The notes: generated from the letters alone by a model not told the origin. Positions 33,651 to 44,739 are shown, numbered from the stretch's first letter. The stretch: DNA of 64,000 nt from Hydrangea macrophylla (GCA_033977485.1 CM066998.1:51922274-51986273), one strand, 5' to 3'. Program-made: numbers and translations.

Positions 33651-34657
33651 GACACAGATAAGAACAGGGAGAAAAAAGAAATAAAACTGCCACTGCTTGA
33701 GTTCGATCGATTGAACTGGGTTCGATCGATCGCACTGTGGGGTTTCGATCGCTTAAACAATATTCGATCGATCGGACTTTCATATTCTTCGATCGCTTGA
33801 TCAATGTTCGATCGATCGAACAGTGCCTCTTCGATCGCTCGAAGTCAGTTAAAGCGATCGAGCACAGCGATGTGCAGCGATCGTAGAATCGAAAAAAAAG
33901 AAACAACGAAAGGATCAAAAATGGAAATCTAAGACCAAGGGGACACCCCCTTGGGATTTCTAACAATAAAAAAAGAAAACAAAAGTAACAAAAGCTCGTG
34001 GGGCCTACCTCGGTGTGGGAACACACGGTGTGAGGTGGAGATGATCGGGTGCGGATGAGGATGAATGATAGGGTAATCTGGGCGTCTAATTGATGTGCAA
34101 TGATGCAAAATTCGCCGAGTCGCCCCCCTCCTCTGTGTTCGAGCGCTTGAGTGTGTGAGAGTGAAGGAACTGGAGAAGTGTTCTGATGACGCCTCGTTTA
34201 AAAGCTGCGTTCGATCGATCGAACTATGGTCGAGCGATCGAAAGCAAATCTCTCAATCGATTGAAAAGAAAATGCAAGCGCTCGAACATCCAGGTTTCGA
34301 TCGATCGGAATGGGTTCGATCGATCGAACACAAAAATTTTAGAATTCAATGGGAAACATGAACCACATCACACCCAACTATCAGAAACAATTCTGGGCAT
34401 GCAGAGAGACTGAAAAGCAGTTAAAGTACAGGCATGTAGGACAGAAATTCATCCTCAGAATAGAAAATTGTAATTTATATAGAAATTAAACTTTATAATT
34501 GCATCCAAATTGCAACATTATTACCCCCACTGTGTTTAAGACCTTATTTAACTAAAGAAAACCAAAAATAAAACTAAAACCACTAAAATTCTGTCAAGGA
34601 TTACACTCCAGTTGATAAACAAAAGATGAAATGAACGGAAACAACTGAAATGCAGCA
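33651..34657 (-). other. Spacer or leader intron with GATCGATC palindromes, between extra ORFs A and B
   Basis: Two clusters of TTCGATCGATCGAA-type palindromes (33700-33880 and 34205-34335). On the minus strand a donor GAG|GTAGGC (about 34012) and the acceptor ttttcag (about 33633) bracket the first cluster, so it may be a leader intron of extra ORF B. No ORF. Confidence 0.4.
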
Positions 34658-35584
34658 CTAATCTTCGAGTATAAAGATTTCCTCTTCCACAATCTCTTCA
34701 TAACCCGCCGAATTTTCAGAAGCGAAGTCCAAACTCAATGATTCCCTTTCCCAGAACAATCGAAAAGCAGCAAGGACATCATCAAACAAGTCTGGCGTCT
34801 CCAAAGAATTGAAAGCCCATGCAAGAGGTGATCCGGATGGAGACAAGGATAAAGGAGTGTAATTGCGCAACGGACTGTCCTCTCGCGGCGGAGTGTGTGG
34901 GGGCCTTATGTAGGGCCCAAAACCATGAACCAGTTGATGTGGAAGGAATACTGGAATACCATTTAGGAACATAGTGCCAATCCTGGACAAAAGACAACAA
35001 ACCGATATTAAAATAACAGCACACAAGAAACACGGATTAACACGAAAAGAAAAACAATGATCAGAAACAAAAATACAAAGAAATGTGACAAGTTCCAACC
35101 TCACTATTGGCATAGGTTCCCAAAATGCACTGGCTGGTAAGGGGCATTGGAGCCTGAATAGCAGGAAGCTCAGGTGCACATAACGGTATGGGACCAACTC
35201 AGGAACAAGGAAATCATCCCCGAAAACAAAGACGGCATTGTGGCGGTCTAGGACGACATCCTGGAGGTCATGATCTTCCCATGGCTCCCACATATCATCA
35301 TTTTCCCATTGTGCCATGAGTGCGTCATCCACCATTCTTCCCATGTACAGGTCTTCTTCCTCATCCACATCCTCGTCATCCTGAAATCCCATATTTTCGT
35401 ATGGATTGATATCCAGGAGGGCTGGTGGGTATGGAATGTACCCTTGAGCAGCATCAATGAGAGAATGAGCTTCAGGGTCTTGATGAAGCAAGGGGCAAGG
35501 TGTGAGTTCACCCTTAGTCCAGGTGCCACAACGACATTCTGAATCAGCCCAAGAACCGATAGAATGAACATCATCACCTCGCAT
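34658..35584 (-). CDS. Athila-2 extra ORF A (env-like position), probably spliced
   Basis: Lies 5' to 3' after the integrase. Unspliced, 308 codons are open; with the putative intron 34983-35099 removed it encodes 269 residues (exon 1 35584-35100, exon 2 34982-34658). N-terminus MRGDDVHSIGSWADSECRCG, Cys-containing; acidic centre (DDEDVDEEEDLYMG); C-terminus Pro/Ser-rich then acidic (EEIVEEEIFILED). The intron, if translated, gives a hydrophobic stretch (FLCIFVSDHCFSFRVNPCFL) that could be mistaken for a membrane helix. Athila-1 has a stop there, and the two copies differ by one base in intron length, which favours splicing. It has no recognised domain; whether it is a true envelope-like protein is unproven. 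Confidence 0.6.
   Translation of the reverse strand: MRGDDVHSIGSWADSECRCGTWTKGELTPCPLLHQDPEAHSLIDAAQGYIPYPPALLDINPYENMGFQDDEDVDEEEDLYMGRMVDDALMAQWENDDMWEPWEDHDLQDVVLDRHNAVFVFGDDFLVPELVPYRYVHLSFLLFRLQCPLPASAFWEPMPIVRLELVTFLCIFVSDHCFSFRVNPCFLCAVILISVCCLLSRIGTMFLNGIPVFLPHQLVHGFGPYIRPPHTPPREDSPLRNYTPLSLSPSGSPLAWAFNSLETPDLFDDVLAAFRLFWERESLSLDFASENSAGYEEIVEEEIFILED
34983..35099 (-). other. Putative intron in Athila-2 extra ORF A
   Basis: 117 nt, donor GAG|GTTGGA, acceptor TTTTGTCCAG, T-rich. One base shorter than the Athila-1 equivalent (118 nt). A 1-nt length change that leaves the flanking exons in the same relationship is expected of non-coding sequence. Confidence 0.5.
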
Positions 35585-35833
35585 CTATGCACCTGCAACA
35601 GAGTGGTTTAAGGTATAATGGATTAGAACTAGATCACAAACACAAAAGAACGAACAAAAACTTAAAAACAAAAGAGAGAAACTAAAATGCAGGGAAAGAA
35701 AAGAAATACAACAACAATTTGGAACTTCCACTTTGGATTTTTAAGTGGGAGAATAGCTGGGCTCATCCAGCTGGATGTGCTCAACTTCAGTGTGGAAGTT
35801 CTCCAAGAACGGCTTCAATCTTTGGCCATTGAC

Positions 35834-38710
35834 CTAGAAACAATCATCGTTCTTTGGATTGACGAGCTCAACCGCCCCATGTGGAAAAACAGTTTTTACG
35901 ATGAACGGGCCTGTCCAACGGGAACGGAGCTTTCCTGGGAAAAGGTGGAGGCGAGAGTCATACAACAAAACTTTCTTCCCCTGCTCAAATGATTTACGAA
36001 AGATCATACGATCGTGACGAGCCTTCAACCTTTCCTTATGCAACTTTGCAGAGTCATACGCATCTCGTCGTATTTCCTCTAGCTCTGCAAGTTGGAGCTT
36101 GCGTAGCTGACCTCCCTCTTGAATGTCAAAGTTCAATGAGCGTGTCGCCCAATAAGCTTTATGTTCAATTTCAACAGGAAGGTGGCAAGCTTTCCCGTAA
36201 ACCAATCTATACGGGGACATACCAAGATTCGTCTTATAGGCAGTACGGTATGCCCATAACGCATCAGTCAATTTGTATGCCCAGTCTTTTCGATTGGAGC
36301 TAACCGTCTTTTCAAGAATATGCTTAATTTCTCGGTTAGCCAATTCTGCTTGCCCATTTGACTGTGAATGATAGGCAAGAGCGATTTTATGGTGGACTCC
36401 GTATTTCTTGAGAAGTGACTCCAAAGGCCTGTTGCAGAAGTGCTTGCCTTGGTCACTTAGTAAAGCTTCCGGAGTTCCAAAACGAGACAAGATATGCTCT
36501 CTTAGAAAGGACATGACCGTTCTGTGGTCATTGCGTCTCGTTGGTATCGCTTCTACCCATTTCGACACATACTCCACAGTAAGGAGTATGTATTCACAGT
36601 TATTCGACTTGGGAAATGGGCCCATAAAATCTATGCCCCAACAATCAAATATCTCAATTGTGATGATAGGGGTTAAAGGCATAGAATTCCTTTTAGAGAT
36701 AGTTCCAAGCTTTTGACAGCGTTGGCAAGTCTTGCAAAAGGAATATGCATCTTTAAAAATAGTGGGCCAGTAAAAACAGCTTTGTAAGACTTTTTGTGCG
36801 GTCTTCTGTGACGCGAAGTGGCCACCGCATGCCTCAGAATGGCATGATGCTAATATTACGGTTATATCCTCATTGGGGACGCAGCGCCTGATAACCTGAT
36901 CAGCACAGTACTTGAAAAGGTATGGGTCATCAAAGAAGAAATGGCGCGCGAACAAGAGGAACCGTTTCCTACCTTGTTTCGACCAATGAGTTGGTGTTTC
37001 ACCCGTGACGAGGTAGTTTACAATATCAGCATACCAGGGCAGACTACTTACTGCCAGTAGCTGTTCGTCTGGGAACTCGTCCTTAATGGATTGGGATTCA
37101 GTATTGTCAATAAAAGTTAACCGGGACAAATGATCCGCAACCACATTCTCTACTCCTTTCTTGTCTTTGATTGTTAGATCAAACTCTTGGAGTAAGAGTA
37201 TCCAGCGAATAAGCCATTGTTTAGCATCTTTCTTTGACAAAAGATACTTGAGGGCCGAATGATCTGTAAAACAGACGATTGGCGACCCTATCAGATAAGA
37301 CCTAAACTTATCCAAAGCGAATACTACAGCCAGAAGCTCATTTTCAGTAGTAGTGTAATTCATTTGAGCTTCATTCAAAGTTCGGCTGGCATAGTATATC
37401 ACATATGGCTTATTGTCCTTTCTCTGGCCTAGGACTGCGCCAATGGCGTAATCACTAGCGTCGCACATTAATTCGAAAGGCAAACTCCAGTCGGGTGCCT
37501 GTATTATAGGTGCGGAGGTGAGGAGCTCTTTTAGATCTTCAAAGGACTTTTGGCAACTCTCTGACCACTCAAAAGGTGCATCTTTGACAAGAAGTTGACA
37601 AAGGGGTCGAGAGATTGCACTGAAATTCTGGATAAATCGATGATAAAAACCTGTATGCCCCAAGAATGAACGGATGTCTCTTACTGTACGGGGGACAGGT
37701 AGATTCGAGATTATGTCAATTTTAGCCTTATCCACTTGGATTCCTTCATCGGATATTATGTGGCCGAGGACTATTCCCTTGGTCACCATAAAGTGACACT
37801 TTTCCCAATTCAAGACTAGGTGTTTGTCCTCACACCTCATTAAAACCTGCTCGAGATTGCTGAGGCAATCTTCAAAGCTATGGCCAAACACTGAAAAGTC
37901 ATCCATGAAAACTTCAAGGATGTTTTCGACCATGTCACTAAAGATGCTTAGCATGCACCGCTGAAAGGTAGCCGGTACATTACATAAGCCAAACGGCATT
38001 CGTCGGTAGGCAAATGTACCGAATGGACAAGTGAATGTGGTTTTCTCCTGATCTTCAGGAGCAATTTCAATTTGATTATATCCACTGTATCCATCCAAAA
38101 AGCAGTAATACTTGTGACCCGCCACACGTTCTAGCATTTGATCCATGAATGGCAAAGGAAAATGGTCCTTTCGGGTCACAGTATTTAACTTCCTGTAGTC
38201 AATACACATCCTCCATCCAGTGGGGACACGTGTTGGTACTAATTCACCATCTTTGTTCGGGATGACCGTTATGCCTGCTTCCTTTGGAACTACTTGGGTA
38301 GGACTAACCCAAGGACTGTCAGATATCGGATAAATCATCCCAACATCAAGTAGTTTAAGCACTTCCTTTTTAACTACTTCTTGCATGTTGGGATTCAGAC
38401 GCCTTTGCATTTGCCTTGAAGGTCTAGCGTCTTCCTCCAGATATATCTTATGCGTGCATATGGATGGGCTTATGCCTTTGAGGTCAGCAATCGTCCATCC
38501 CATAGCATCCTTATGTTTGGTCAGCATTTCCACTAGCTTACTTTCCTGTTCATGAGTCAAAGCAGATGAAATGATTACAGGATAAGTTTTTCCAGTCCCT
38601 AGGAATGCATATTTTAGCTCTTCGGGTAGCTCCTTTAACTCTAACTCCGGAAACTGGAAACTAGAAGGCATTGCCAACTTAGTTTTCAGAGGCAATTGTT
38701 CATATGGCAT
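35834..38710 (-). CDS. Athila-2 pol: reverse transcriptase, RNase H, integrase (open)
   Basis: 958 uninterrupted codons. [14 protein letters not shown] (about residue 165), [34 protein letters not shown], catalytic FMDDF (about 275). RNase [27 protein letters not shown] (about 420-520). Integrase: HHCC finger HSEACGGH...CKTCQRC, core [10 protein letters not shown] (first D), LLSDQGKHF (second D), [13 protein letters not shown] (E). C-terminus: [20 protein letters not shown]. Compared with Athila-1 it lacks the stops and the integrase frameshift. It is, however, cut off from gag and protease by TAG at 38714-38716, so it would not be made as part of the normal polyprotein. Confidence 0.9.
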   Translation of the reverse strand: MPYEQLPLKTKLAMPSSFQFPELELKELPEELKYAFLGTGKTYPVIISSALTHEQESKLVEMLTKHKDAMGWTIADLKGISPSICTHKIYLEEDARPSRQMQRRLNPNMQEVVKKEVLKLLDVGMIYPISDSPWVSPTQVVPKEAGITVIPNKDGELVPTRVPTGWRMCIDYRKLNTVTRKDHFPLPFMDQMLERVAGHKYYCFLDGYSGYNQIEIAPEDQEKTTFTCPFGTFAYRRMPFGLCNVPATFQRCMLSIFSDMVENILEVFMDDFSVFGHSFEDCLSNLEQVLMRCEDKHLVLNWEKCHFMVTKGIVLGHIISDEGIQVDKAKIDIISNLPVPRTVRDIRSFLGHTGFYHRFIQNFSAISRPLCQLLVKDAPFEWSESCQKSFEDLKELLTSAPIIQAPDWSLPFELMCDASDYAIGAVLGQRKDNKPYVIYYASRTLNEAQMNYTTTENELLAVVFALDKFRSYLIGSPIVCFTDHSALKYLLSKKDAKQWLIRWILLLQEFDLTIKDKKGVENVVADHLSRLTFIDNTESQSIKDEFPDEQLLAVSSLPWYADIVNYLVTGETPTHWSKQGRKRFLLFARHFFFDDPYLFKYCADQVIRRCVPNEDITVILASCHSEACGGHFASQKTAQKVLQSCFYWPTIFKDAYSFCKTCQRCQKLGTISKRNSMPLTPIITIEIFDCWGIDFMGPFPKSNNCEYILLTVEYVSKWVEAIPTRRNDHRTVMSFLREHILSRFGTPEALLSDQGKHFCNRPLESLLKKYGVHHKIALAYHSQSNGQAELANREIKHILEKTVSSNRKDWAYKLTDALWAYRTAYKTNLGMSPYRLVYGKACHLPVEIEHKAYWATRSLNFDIQEGGQLRKLQLAELEEIRRDAYDSAKLHKERLKARHDRMIFRKSFEQGKKVLLYDSRLHLFPGKLRSRWTGPFIVKTVFPHGAVELVNPKNDDCF

Positions 38711-38713
38711 TAC

Positions 38714-39505
38714 CTACATGCACTCTGCTCTATCCTCCTCTACTGTATCCATCATAAGACACGTCTGGTTCAGATCAGCATCCAATGGAGTTGACTCCGC
38801 AAGCTGATAGTTATCGCCAAATTGAGTCATCACAACTTCCAAAGGATCTTTGTAGTCGACCAAGTCAACTTCATCTTCAATGACCGTGTCTATATAATGG
38901 ATTTCTTCCTCATCATCGTATTCTTCAGGTCGGGGATTAGAAAAGATCTTGACATTCAATGTCATGTTCCCGAATACAATGGTCATGATACCACTTCTAA
39001 TCTTGATTGTGGCATCAATGGTGTTGAGGAATGGACGTCCAAAGATAACCGGGATATGTGCACCAGGATTAGACACAGGTTCTGTGTCCAATATCACGAA
39101 ATCAACCGAAAATACAAAAGAGTCTATTTGGACAAGGACGTCCTCTAACACCCCTCTAGGGTACTTCACAGATCTGTCTGCCAATTACAAAGTGACTCGG
39201 GTGGGTTTGAGTTCACCCAACCCTAGCTATTTATAGACTGAATAAGGCAGCAGGTTTACGCTTGCTCTTAGATCGAGGAGTGCGTTATCTATCCTTTGAT
39301 TCCCAATTCTACATGAGACAGTAGGTGTACCGGGGTCTTTGAGTTTTGGAGGCAACTCATTTTGAATGATCGCACTGGCTTGGCATGCGACATAAGCATG
39401 TTTCTTCACGCTTTGCCTCCTCTTGACCGTGCATAGATCTTTGAGATACTTAGCATAGGCCGGCACTTGCTTGATAGCATCTAGGAGTGGAAGGTTAATT
39501 TTAAC
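38714..39505 (-). pseudogene. Athila-2 protease region, three nonsense codons
   Basis: Aspartic protease that would cut the polyprotein: LLDLRASVNLLPYSVYK (39227-39466), in which the catalytic D-L-G reads D-L-R, unlike DLGA in Athila-1. After stops TAG 39227-39229 and TAA 39185-39187 the frame continues through RSVKYPRGVLEDVLVQI and VIFGRPFLNTID to TAG 38714-38716. Relative to Athila-1 the stops correspond to CAG, CAA and TGG codons. Inactive. Confidence 0.8.
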
Positions 39506-41302
39506 TTATTTAAACAATTCCAGAAACTCCTGATTCTTTGTCTCATTCTTGGGTTTCTTCAACCGTTGAGGATAAGGTGCAGGAAAAGGGCATTTTGGTG
39601 GTTGCTCTTTAACAGACTCCTTTCCAGGCCTTCGCTCAACTTCTACCTCTACTCTAGGAGCTTCAATGTTTGCCTTTATTGATTCGTCATTAGTAGACGG
39701 CTCCTCCTCTTGAGTAGATGGTTGCTCAACTTCTTCATCCACCACTTCCTCTTCTTTGTACACTTCGGGAGTGGACAGAGGCATGCTTTTCTCTATGATT
39801 CTTCCACTTCTCAGTGTAGTCACAGCTTTAGCATGTTCTTGATTATTAGGACCATTGTTATGTCCCTTGGGGTTCGGAAGTGGTTGGGCAGGGAATGTTC
39901 CTCCTGAACCTTCTTGCCGTGCATCTATCCTCTCTAAAGTGGCAGACATTCTACTCATCATTTGTATGAGTTGCTGCGTTAGATTGGCATTAGCAAGTGG
40001 CTCTTCTTCTTGTACCTTCTTGTGCGGTGGCACATAGGTATTGGTCTGTGGTGCATTAGAGGGTTGAGCTTGGTTGTAGTTATTGGTTCTGTTTTGATTG
40101 TATTGCTGGGATGGCCTATTGTTTTGCCCTTGATATTGATTGTTGTTGTAGGGCTGCTGTTGATATTGATTTTGGGTCCCAGCATTATTTCTCCAATCAA
40201 AACCGGGGTGATTCCATCTATTGTTACTTTGAAAGTTATTGTTGGAATTCCCCGCCCCTCGAAAACCTTGCATGGCATTCATCTCTATAGGGGCTTGCTC
40301 TTGAAAATATGGCACATTAGGACAATATTGAGTTGTATGTCCCAACATGTTGCATGTGCCACATGGTTCCTCAGGCATGACTTGCCTAGAGCTCTCTCCT
40401 TTCATACTTAACTCCTCTACCTTCTTTGCTAGCTCTGCATACTTAGTCATGAGGTGATCTTCACTGGTTAGCTGGTATAGGCTTTTCTCCTCTACACAGG
40501 ATATCTGTGAGCATGAGACATTGTCAGAATTTGACCATTCATGAGCGTATTCAGCTAACCATTCGAAATGGGCTTCAGCCTCTTCAGTGTTTTTACGCAG
40601 AAATGGTCCAGAGCTCATCGTTTCCACCAACTTCTTTGTTTCACCATTCAATCCTTGATAAAAGAAGCTGATAGTTCGCCATTTCTCAAACCCATGGTGT
40701 GGGCACGAGAGAAGCAAATCTTTGAAACGCTCCCACGCTTGTGTGAAGGTTTCATTGCTCTTTTGTTTATAGGAATTGATTTGACGCTGAAGGTCTGTGG
40801 TCATGCGAGTAGGATAGAATTTCTTTAGAAACGCGGTGCTCATCGCATGCCAAGTGAAAATTGAATTAGGTTTGAGGGAGTGGAGCCACGCCTTCGCTTT
40901 ATCTTTCAAGGTGAAGGGGAATAGCATTAGATGCGTCACCTCCCTTGGACAATTTTGCGAGAATGTTTTGCAAACATCCTCGAAATCAGTGACATGTAAA
41001 TACGCCTTCTCACTTTCCATCCCATGAAAAGTGGGAAGCAGTTGAATCATCCCATTGAGAAACTGAAATTCGCCATTATGCGGTGGGATTTGAATGCAAG
41101 AGGGCGTAGGTGCATGTTCTGGTTGCATTAGATCGCAAAGAGGACGGAGTGCCTCATCAATTGGCACCACAACATTGCCACCATTTTCACTCTGATGATC
41201 ATCCATTGATGCAGTTGGAGTGGCTATCGGGTTGATGGAACTATCAGAGTCAGAGCGGTAGAAAGGATTTCCAAAAATTCCTTCAATAGAATTATTGGAC
41301 AT
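39506..41302 (-). CDS. Athila-2 gag (open to a TAA at 39506)
   Basis: 598 codons. Same architecture as Athila-1 gag: capsid region with FPFTLKDKAKAWLHSL and TFTQAWERFKDLLLSCPHHG, CCHC knuckle CGTCNMLGHTTQYC, Asn/Gln-rich linker, acidic C-terminus. About 98% identical to Athila-1 by eye. The terminating TAA (39506-39508) replaces a CAA in Athila-1, so gag is artificially separated from the protease. ATG at 41302 lies 116 nt after the primer site and is shared by both copies. Confidence 0.85.
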   Translation of the reverse strand: MSNNSIEGIFGNPFYRSDSDSSINPIATPTASMDDHQSENGGNVVVPIDEALRPLCDLMQPEHAPTPSCIQIPPHNGEFQFLNGMIQLLPTFHGMESEKAYLHVTDFEDVCKTFSQNCPREVTHLMLFPFTLKDKAKAWLHSLKPNSIFTWHAMSTAFLKKFYPTRMTTDLQRQINSYKQKSNETFTQAWERFKDLLLSCPHHGFEKWRTISFFYQGLNGETKKLVETMSSGPFLRKNTEEAEAHFEWLAEYAHEWSNSDNVSCSQISCVEEKSLYQLTSEDHLMTKYAELAKKVEELSMKGESSRQVMPEEPCGTCNMLGHTTQYCPNVPYFQEQAPIEMNAMQGFRGAGNSNNNFQSNNRWNHPGFDWRNNAGTQNQYQQQPYNNNQYQGQNNRPSQQYNQNRTNNYNQAQPSNAPQTNTYVPPHKKVQEEEPLANANLTQQLIQMMSRMSATLERIDARQEGSGGTFPAQPLPNPKGHNNGPNNQEHAKAVTTLRSGRIIEKSMPLSTPEVYKEEEVVDEEVEQPSTQEEEPSTNDESIKANIEAPRVEVEVERRPGKESVKEQPPKCPFPAPYPQRLKKPKNETKNQEFLELFK

Positions 41303-41417
41303 GAACTAGGAGAGTCCCTAAGGTGAGTGCTTACCCAAAAGAACTGAAAAGAAGAGAAAATAAAAACAGAAAGAGATGAAGAGAGACCGAGGTAATCTAA
41401 GAAATTGATCGTCGCCT

Positions 41418-41435
41418 TCCCCGGCAACGGCGCCA
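41418..41435 (-). other. Primer-binding site of Athila-2 (tRNA-Asp type)
   Basis: Complement is TGGCGCCGTTGCCGGGGA, six bases inside the 5' LTR end; identical to Athila-1. Confidence 0.9.
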
Positions 41436-41441
41436 AAAACT

Positions 41442-43077
41442 TGACACGAGAATTTTTCTGTGCGCTCTTGTGCAATACCCAAGTGTAGGTAGACGTGCAA
41501 GTAGTAACTGGTAAGACCAGGTTGATCCCACAGGGAAGGTGTTGACCTATTGAATTAGACTAACCTCAAAAGAAAGCAAAATAAAATGAATAAGATTAAA
41601 CAATGGTGCGGAACACAAAGTTCCACAAACTAAGATTACTAATGAAGATAATTCAGATAAAATTAACGATCTAACTAGCTAGTTAAAATAGTACTCTAAA
41701 TTAGGATGTTTAACTTTAAGAAGAAAGTGTTGGGATTACACGAATCCACAGTAATCTAGCTATCTACCATGCATTTGCCTTGAAGCACGAAGGAGTACAT
41801 TACCCACAGTTTTCCGTATTCCTCTAAAGATAGAGAATCCATGGCCCTTTCATGACCGGGACCATATCATCACAATTAAGTTAAAATACGTGAAAGCGGT
41901 TTAATCCAATAGTTAAGACTCGCACCCTCAATGGTGTTAGCATTGAAGGTGGTTTGCAAAATGTATTGAAAGAAAATGCCTTAGGGCCTTAGTTTTAAAA
42001 ACTGTTTTGACAAACTGAGCATTTTTGGGACAGAATGATAACAAATCTTAAAACAAAAGGTCCTGGAATACTGCAGGGAACATCCTCAAGAATCAGGGAG
42101 TTCGATCGATCGACGCGCTTTCGATCGATCGAAGACCTTCATCCCTCAATCGATCGAAATGGATTCGATCGCTTGACTGTCTCTGGTTCGATCGATCGAA
42201 CTAACTCCGATCGATCGAACACAGCGATTATTCTGCTGCATGGCAGAGGCTGGAGATCACTGTTTCATCGTGTTCTCCCAACCTAGGACTACTCAGACAT
42301 CGTCTGGAGTGTCACAGATTGATATTTAACGTAAGAAAACATTAAAGCCTCGTTTGGTTGCGAGTTTTTCATGGAAACTATAAAAACTATGGATTTGAAA
42401 GTATCTAGCATGTAATACTATGAGATGAACGATTAAACTACGACTACAAAGTGCAGAATGTAAATGGACAATATATAAATAACCTGGAACGCAGAGTACT
42501 TGTATTAAACTAAAGAAATCCAATGCACAAAGTAAACTCCAATGAAAAACCTACAAAACAAACACAAAAACTCTATCTCTCTCTCTAAAACTAGAAAACT
42601 AAAATGTGGCCGTCCCTCTGGACGTATACAATACACATATATATAAGAAAACCTAAGAACTAGGGTTAAAAACCCGCATTTGCTGCGCACGCGAAGGTTA
42701 CTGGAAATACCACGTTCGATCGATCGAACTGTTCTCGATCGATCGAACCCTTAATCCTCAAGCGCTTCAACACTCTTCAAGCGATCGAACGCTCGATCGA
42801 TCGAACTGGATTAGATCGATCGAACTCCAAATTCCAGCTTTGACTTCTTTTGTTTTCATTCCAGCATTCCATTTATCCTGATGTTCATATGTTTAGTCCA
42901 CACAGCAGTAATCTGCACAAACAACAGCTAAAACAATACAACTTATCATAGATTAATCATATTGTATGAAAATTAGCCTTGTAATGCAAATTGCAGATAA
43001 AACGGGAAGTTTTGATAAAAACTAATACAATTCTTCCTTTTAGCGCGGTTGTATTTTACAAATACCCCCGCTTTGCA
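41442..43077 (-). repeat. Athila-2 5' LTR
   Basis: 1,636 bp, TG...CA ends. TATA-like box near 42645; the palindrome array at 42715-42830 lies just upstream of it on the minus strand, and a second array at 42103-42220 lies downstream of it. Confidence 0.95.
42715..42830 (-). promoter_or_regulatory. TCGATCGATCGA array upstream of Athila-2 TATA box
   Basis: Four close variants of TTCGATCGATCGAA (cgttcgatcgatcgaactg, tctcgatcgatcgaaccc, gctcgatcgatcgaac, tagatcgatcgaactcc) plus gcgatcgaacgc. Same place as in Athila-1 and as the unrelated Copia-B array. Confidence 0.55.
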
Positions 43078-43082
43078 CCTAG
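43078..43082. repeat. Target-site duplication CCTAG, right
   Basis: Partner of 28454-28458. Confidence 0.9.
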
Positions 43083-43189
43083 CATACCTTGAACTTCGCT
43101 TTGTGCCGAAGAGAAAGAGAGGGTCGCTGGTTAGGGCAGAGAGATAGAGAGAAGAGAGAGATGAGATAGTCAATGGAGGTCACGATCGG

Positions 43190-43415
43190 GAAATTATGTT
43201 TCCCGTAAATAGAAAAATAGCTTTGGGCTTTTAAAAGGATCTTATCTATAGCTTTTAAAAGCCCTTTAAAAAGCACAAGCCCAACTTTTTAAAAGTCCAA
43301 TAAGGTGATTGCCAATCTCTTGAAATGTGGGCTTGTGCTTTCAAAAAGCAAAAGCACCCCCCAAAAAGGGGGGCCAAACTCAGTCTTAGACTCTAAAAAA
43401 CAGGCCCTAAGTCTC
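43190..43415. repeat. Degenerate MITE-like element (possible hAT type)
   Basis: Contains gggcttttaaaagg, agcttttaaaagccctttaaa and gggcttgtgctttcaaaaagcaaaagcaccccc, followed by ggccaaactcagtctta. This is the composition of common plant hAT-like MITEs, with loosely inverted halves. Ends and target duplication are not clear. Confidence 0.35.
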
Positions 43416-43499
43416 ATTTTTTATTTTTTGTTTTTGATCTGATGAAACTTATGTTATGTTAGTTTGATAAAGAATGGTTGAAGACGACAAATTACTTTT

Positions 43500-43710
43500 G
43501 ACTAGATGCAAGGGAAGGCTGATTCATACTCATAGAGAAGGGAATAGATGTGCTAATTTGTTGGCTATATTGGACATGACCAATAGGATATTTTTGTTCA
43601 ACTAGATAGCCCTCCTAGGGCAGTCTACATGCATCTATTGGCAGACACTTGTGGGATTAGTTTCTCTTGTGGAGGCTAATCCCTGTTTTTTGACCTTTGC
43701 ATCAAATAAA
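43500..43710 (+). pseudogene. 3' end of a LINE: RNase H-like domain remnant
   Basis: Reads CKGRLIHTHREGNRCANLLA, matching the conserved 'hxxREGNxxAdxLA' C-terminus of the RNase H-like domain in plant LINE ORF2 (RVT_3 type). After a frame shift it reads RAVYMHLLADTCGISF, the usual final segment. An A-rich stretch (aaataaaaaaaatgaa) follows at about 43704, as expected for a LINE tail. The rest of the element is missing (typical 5' truncation). Non-functional. Confidence 0.6.
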
Positions 43711-44739
43711 AAAAATGAATCATTCATTGGGTCATTTTGAAGTCAGACATGAACTCATATATACCTAGAGAAAAAAAAACAATTGCACAAACACATAACT
43801 ATTTAGAGCTGTTTCTTCGCAAAACTACATAATTAATTATTATGTTACCCATATAATCTCCAATAGATGTTGAGCTTCTCATATCTTACCTGGAATGTAT
43901 GTCAACATAAACAAGACTATATTTATTGGAGAAAGCGATGGAGGATCTATATTGAACTCTATTTATTCAATATATATATATATTTAAATTACAATAGTGG
44001 AGTGGGTATTCGAATCAATGCATAATGTGTAAGGCAGTTGGTGCTAGCTAACTCAATTAAGACCTCAATCCTGATATCCAGCCAATATTAAGACATAGGG
44101 TGAATTGGTTTTTGTATAACTAGTGCAAAAAGAAAAAAAAAATGTGGTAGTCCAACAGAATTAGCAAATGAAAAGATTCGTGCATATCTTATCAAAAAAT
44201 TCATGGTAGAACCAAGTCATTTTCATTTTACCATGCATTAATAAAATGTTTACAATTTTCTTAGAGTGCAATGGTGCCAAAGTTGTAACACTGAGTGTTT
44301 AATTGAAAACGATCATGGTTTTGAAAGGTTACAACGTTTGGCAGTCAGATATAGGAGAGCAGTTTTGTTCATCCATTGCCCACCCAAGTCTTAATTGGGT
44401 GACATGTATCCCATTTCAACAATTATGTTGGTAATACAAGAACAAGATGGGAATGGAATGGGGCTCACCCAGTTGAGGTCCGTGTGAGGAAAAATGCTCT
44501 CAAGATATAGTGCTTGGCACTAGGTTACAAACTTTGAAAACTACAAATTTCTGAAAAAGTTTCAAAATTTGGCAATCACATGTTATACAAACTTTGGCAC
44601 CAATATTGTTCTCAAACCACTTGTTCGTACCATAATCTTTCCCCACATTTATCACTTTCAAAATTTGACACCTAGGAGCAATCTTCCATTGTATGATACA
44701 ACCAAACACTTGACATACATTGATAAGAAATATTTGTAC
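43711..44739. other. AT-rich intergenic; no gene seen
   Basis: Contains a short (at)n run near 43972 and simple A runs. No ORF with recognisable content, no terminal repeats. Confidence 0.5.

Larger units (their letters stand above)
28459..43077 (-). mobile_element. Athila-2: complete Ty3/gypsy Athila element
   Basis: 14,619 bp with both LTRs (5' LTR 41442-43077, 3' LTR 28459-30096) flanked by the 5-bp duplication CCTAG. Order from 5': primer site, gag, protease, RT-RNase H-integrase, extra ORF A, a palindrome-rich spacer, extra ORF B, a 2.1-kb 3' UTR. About 15 substitutions between the LTRs by eye (about 1%) point to a fairly recent insertion. Four nonsense codons in gag-pol make it non-autonomous. 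Confidence 0.95.

Noticed and set aside
39979..40411. Ile/Leu-rich ORFs opposite or beside gag (also 15382-15814)
   Set aside because: Shadow frames of the Asn/Gln-rich gag linker.
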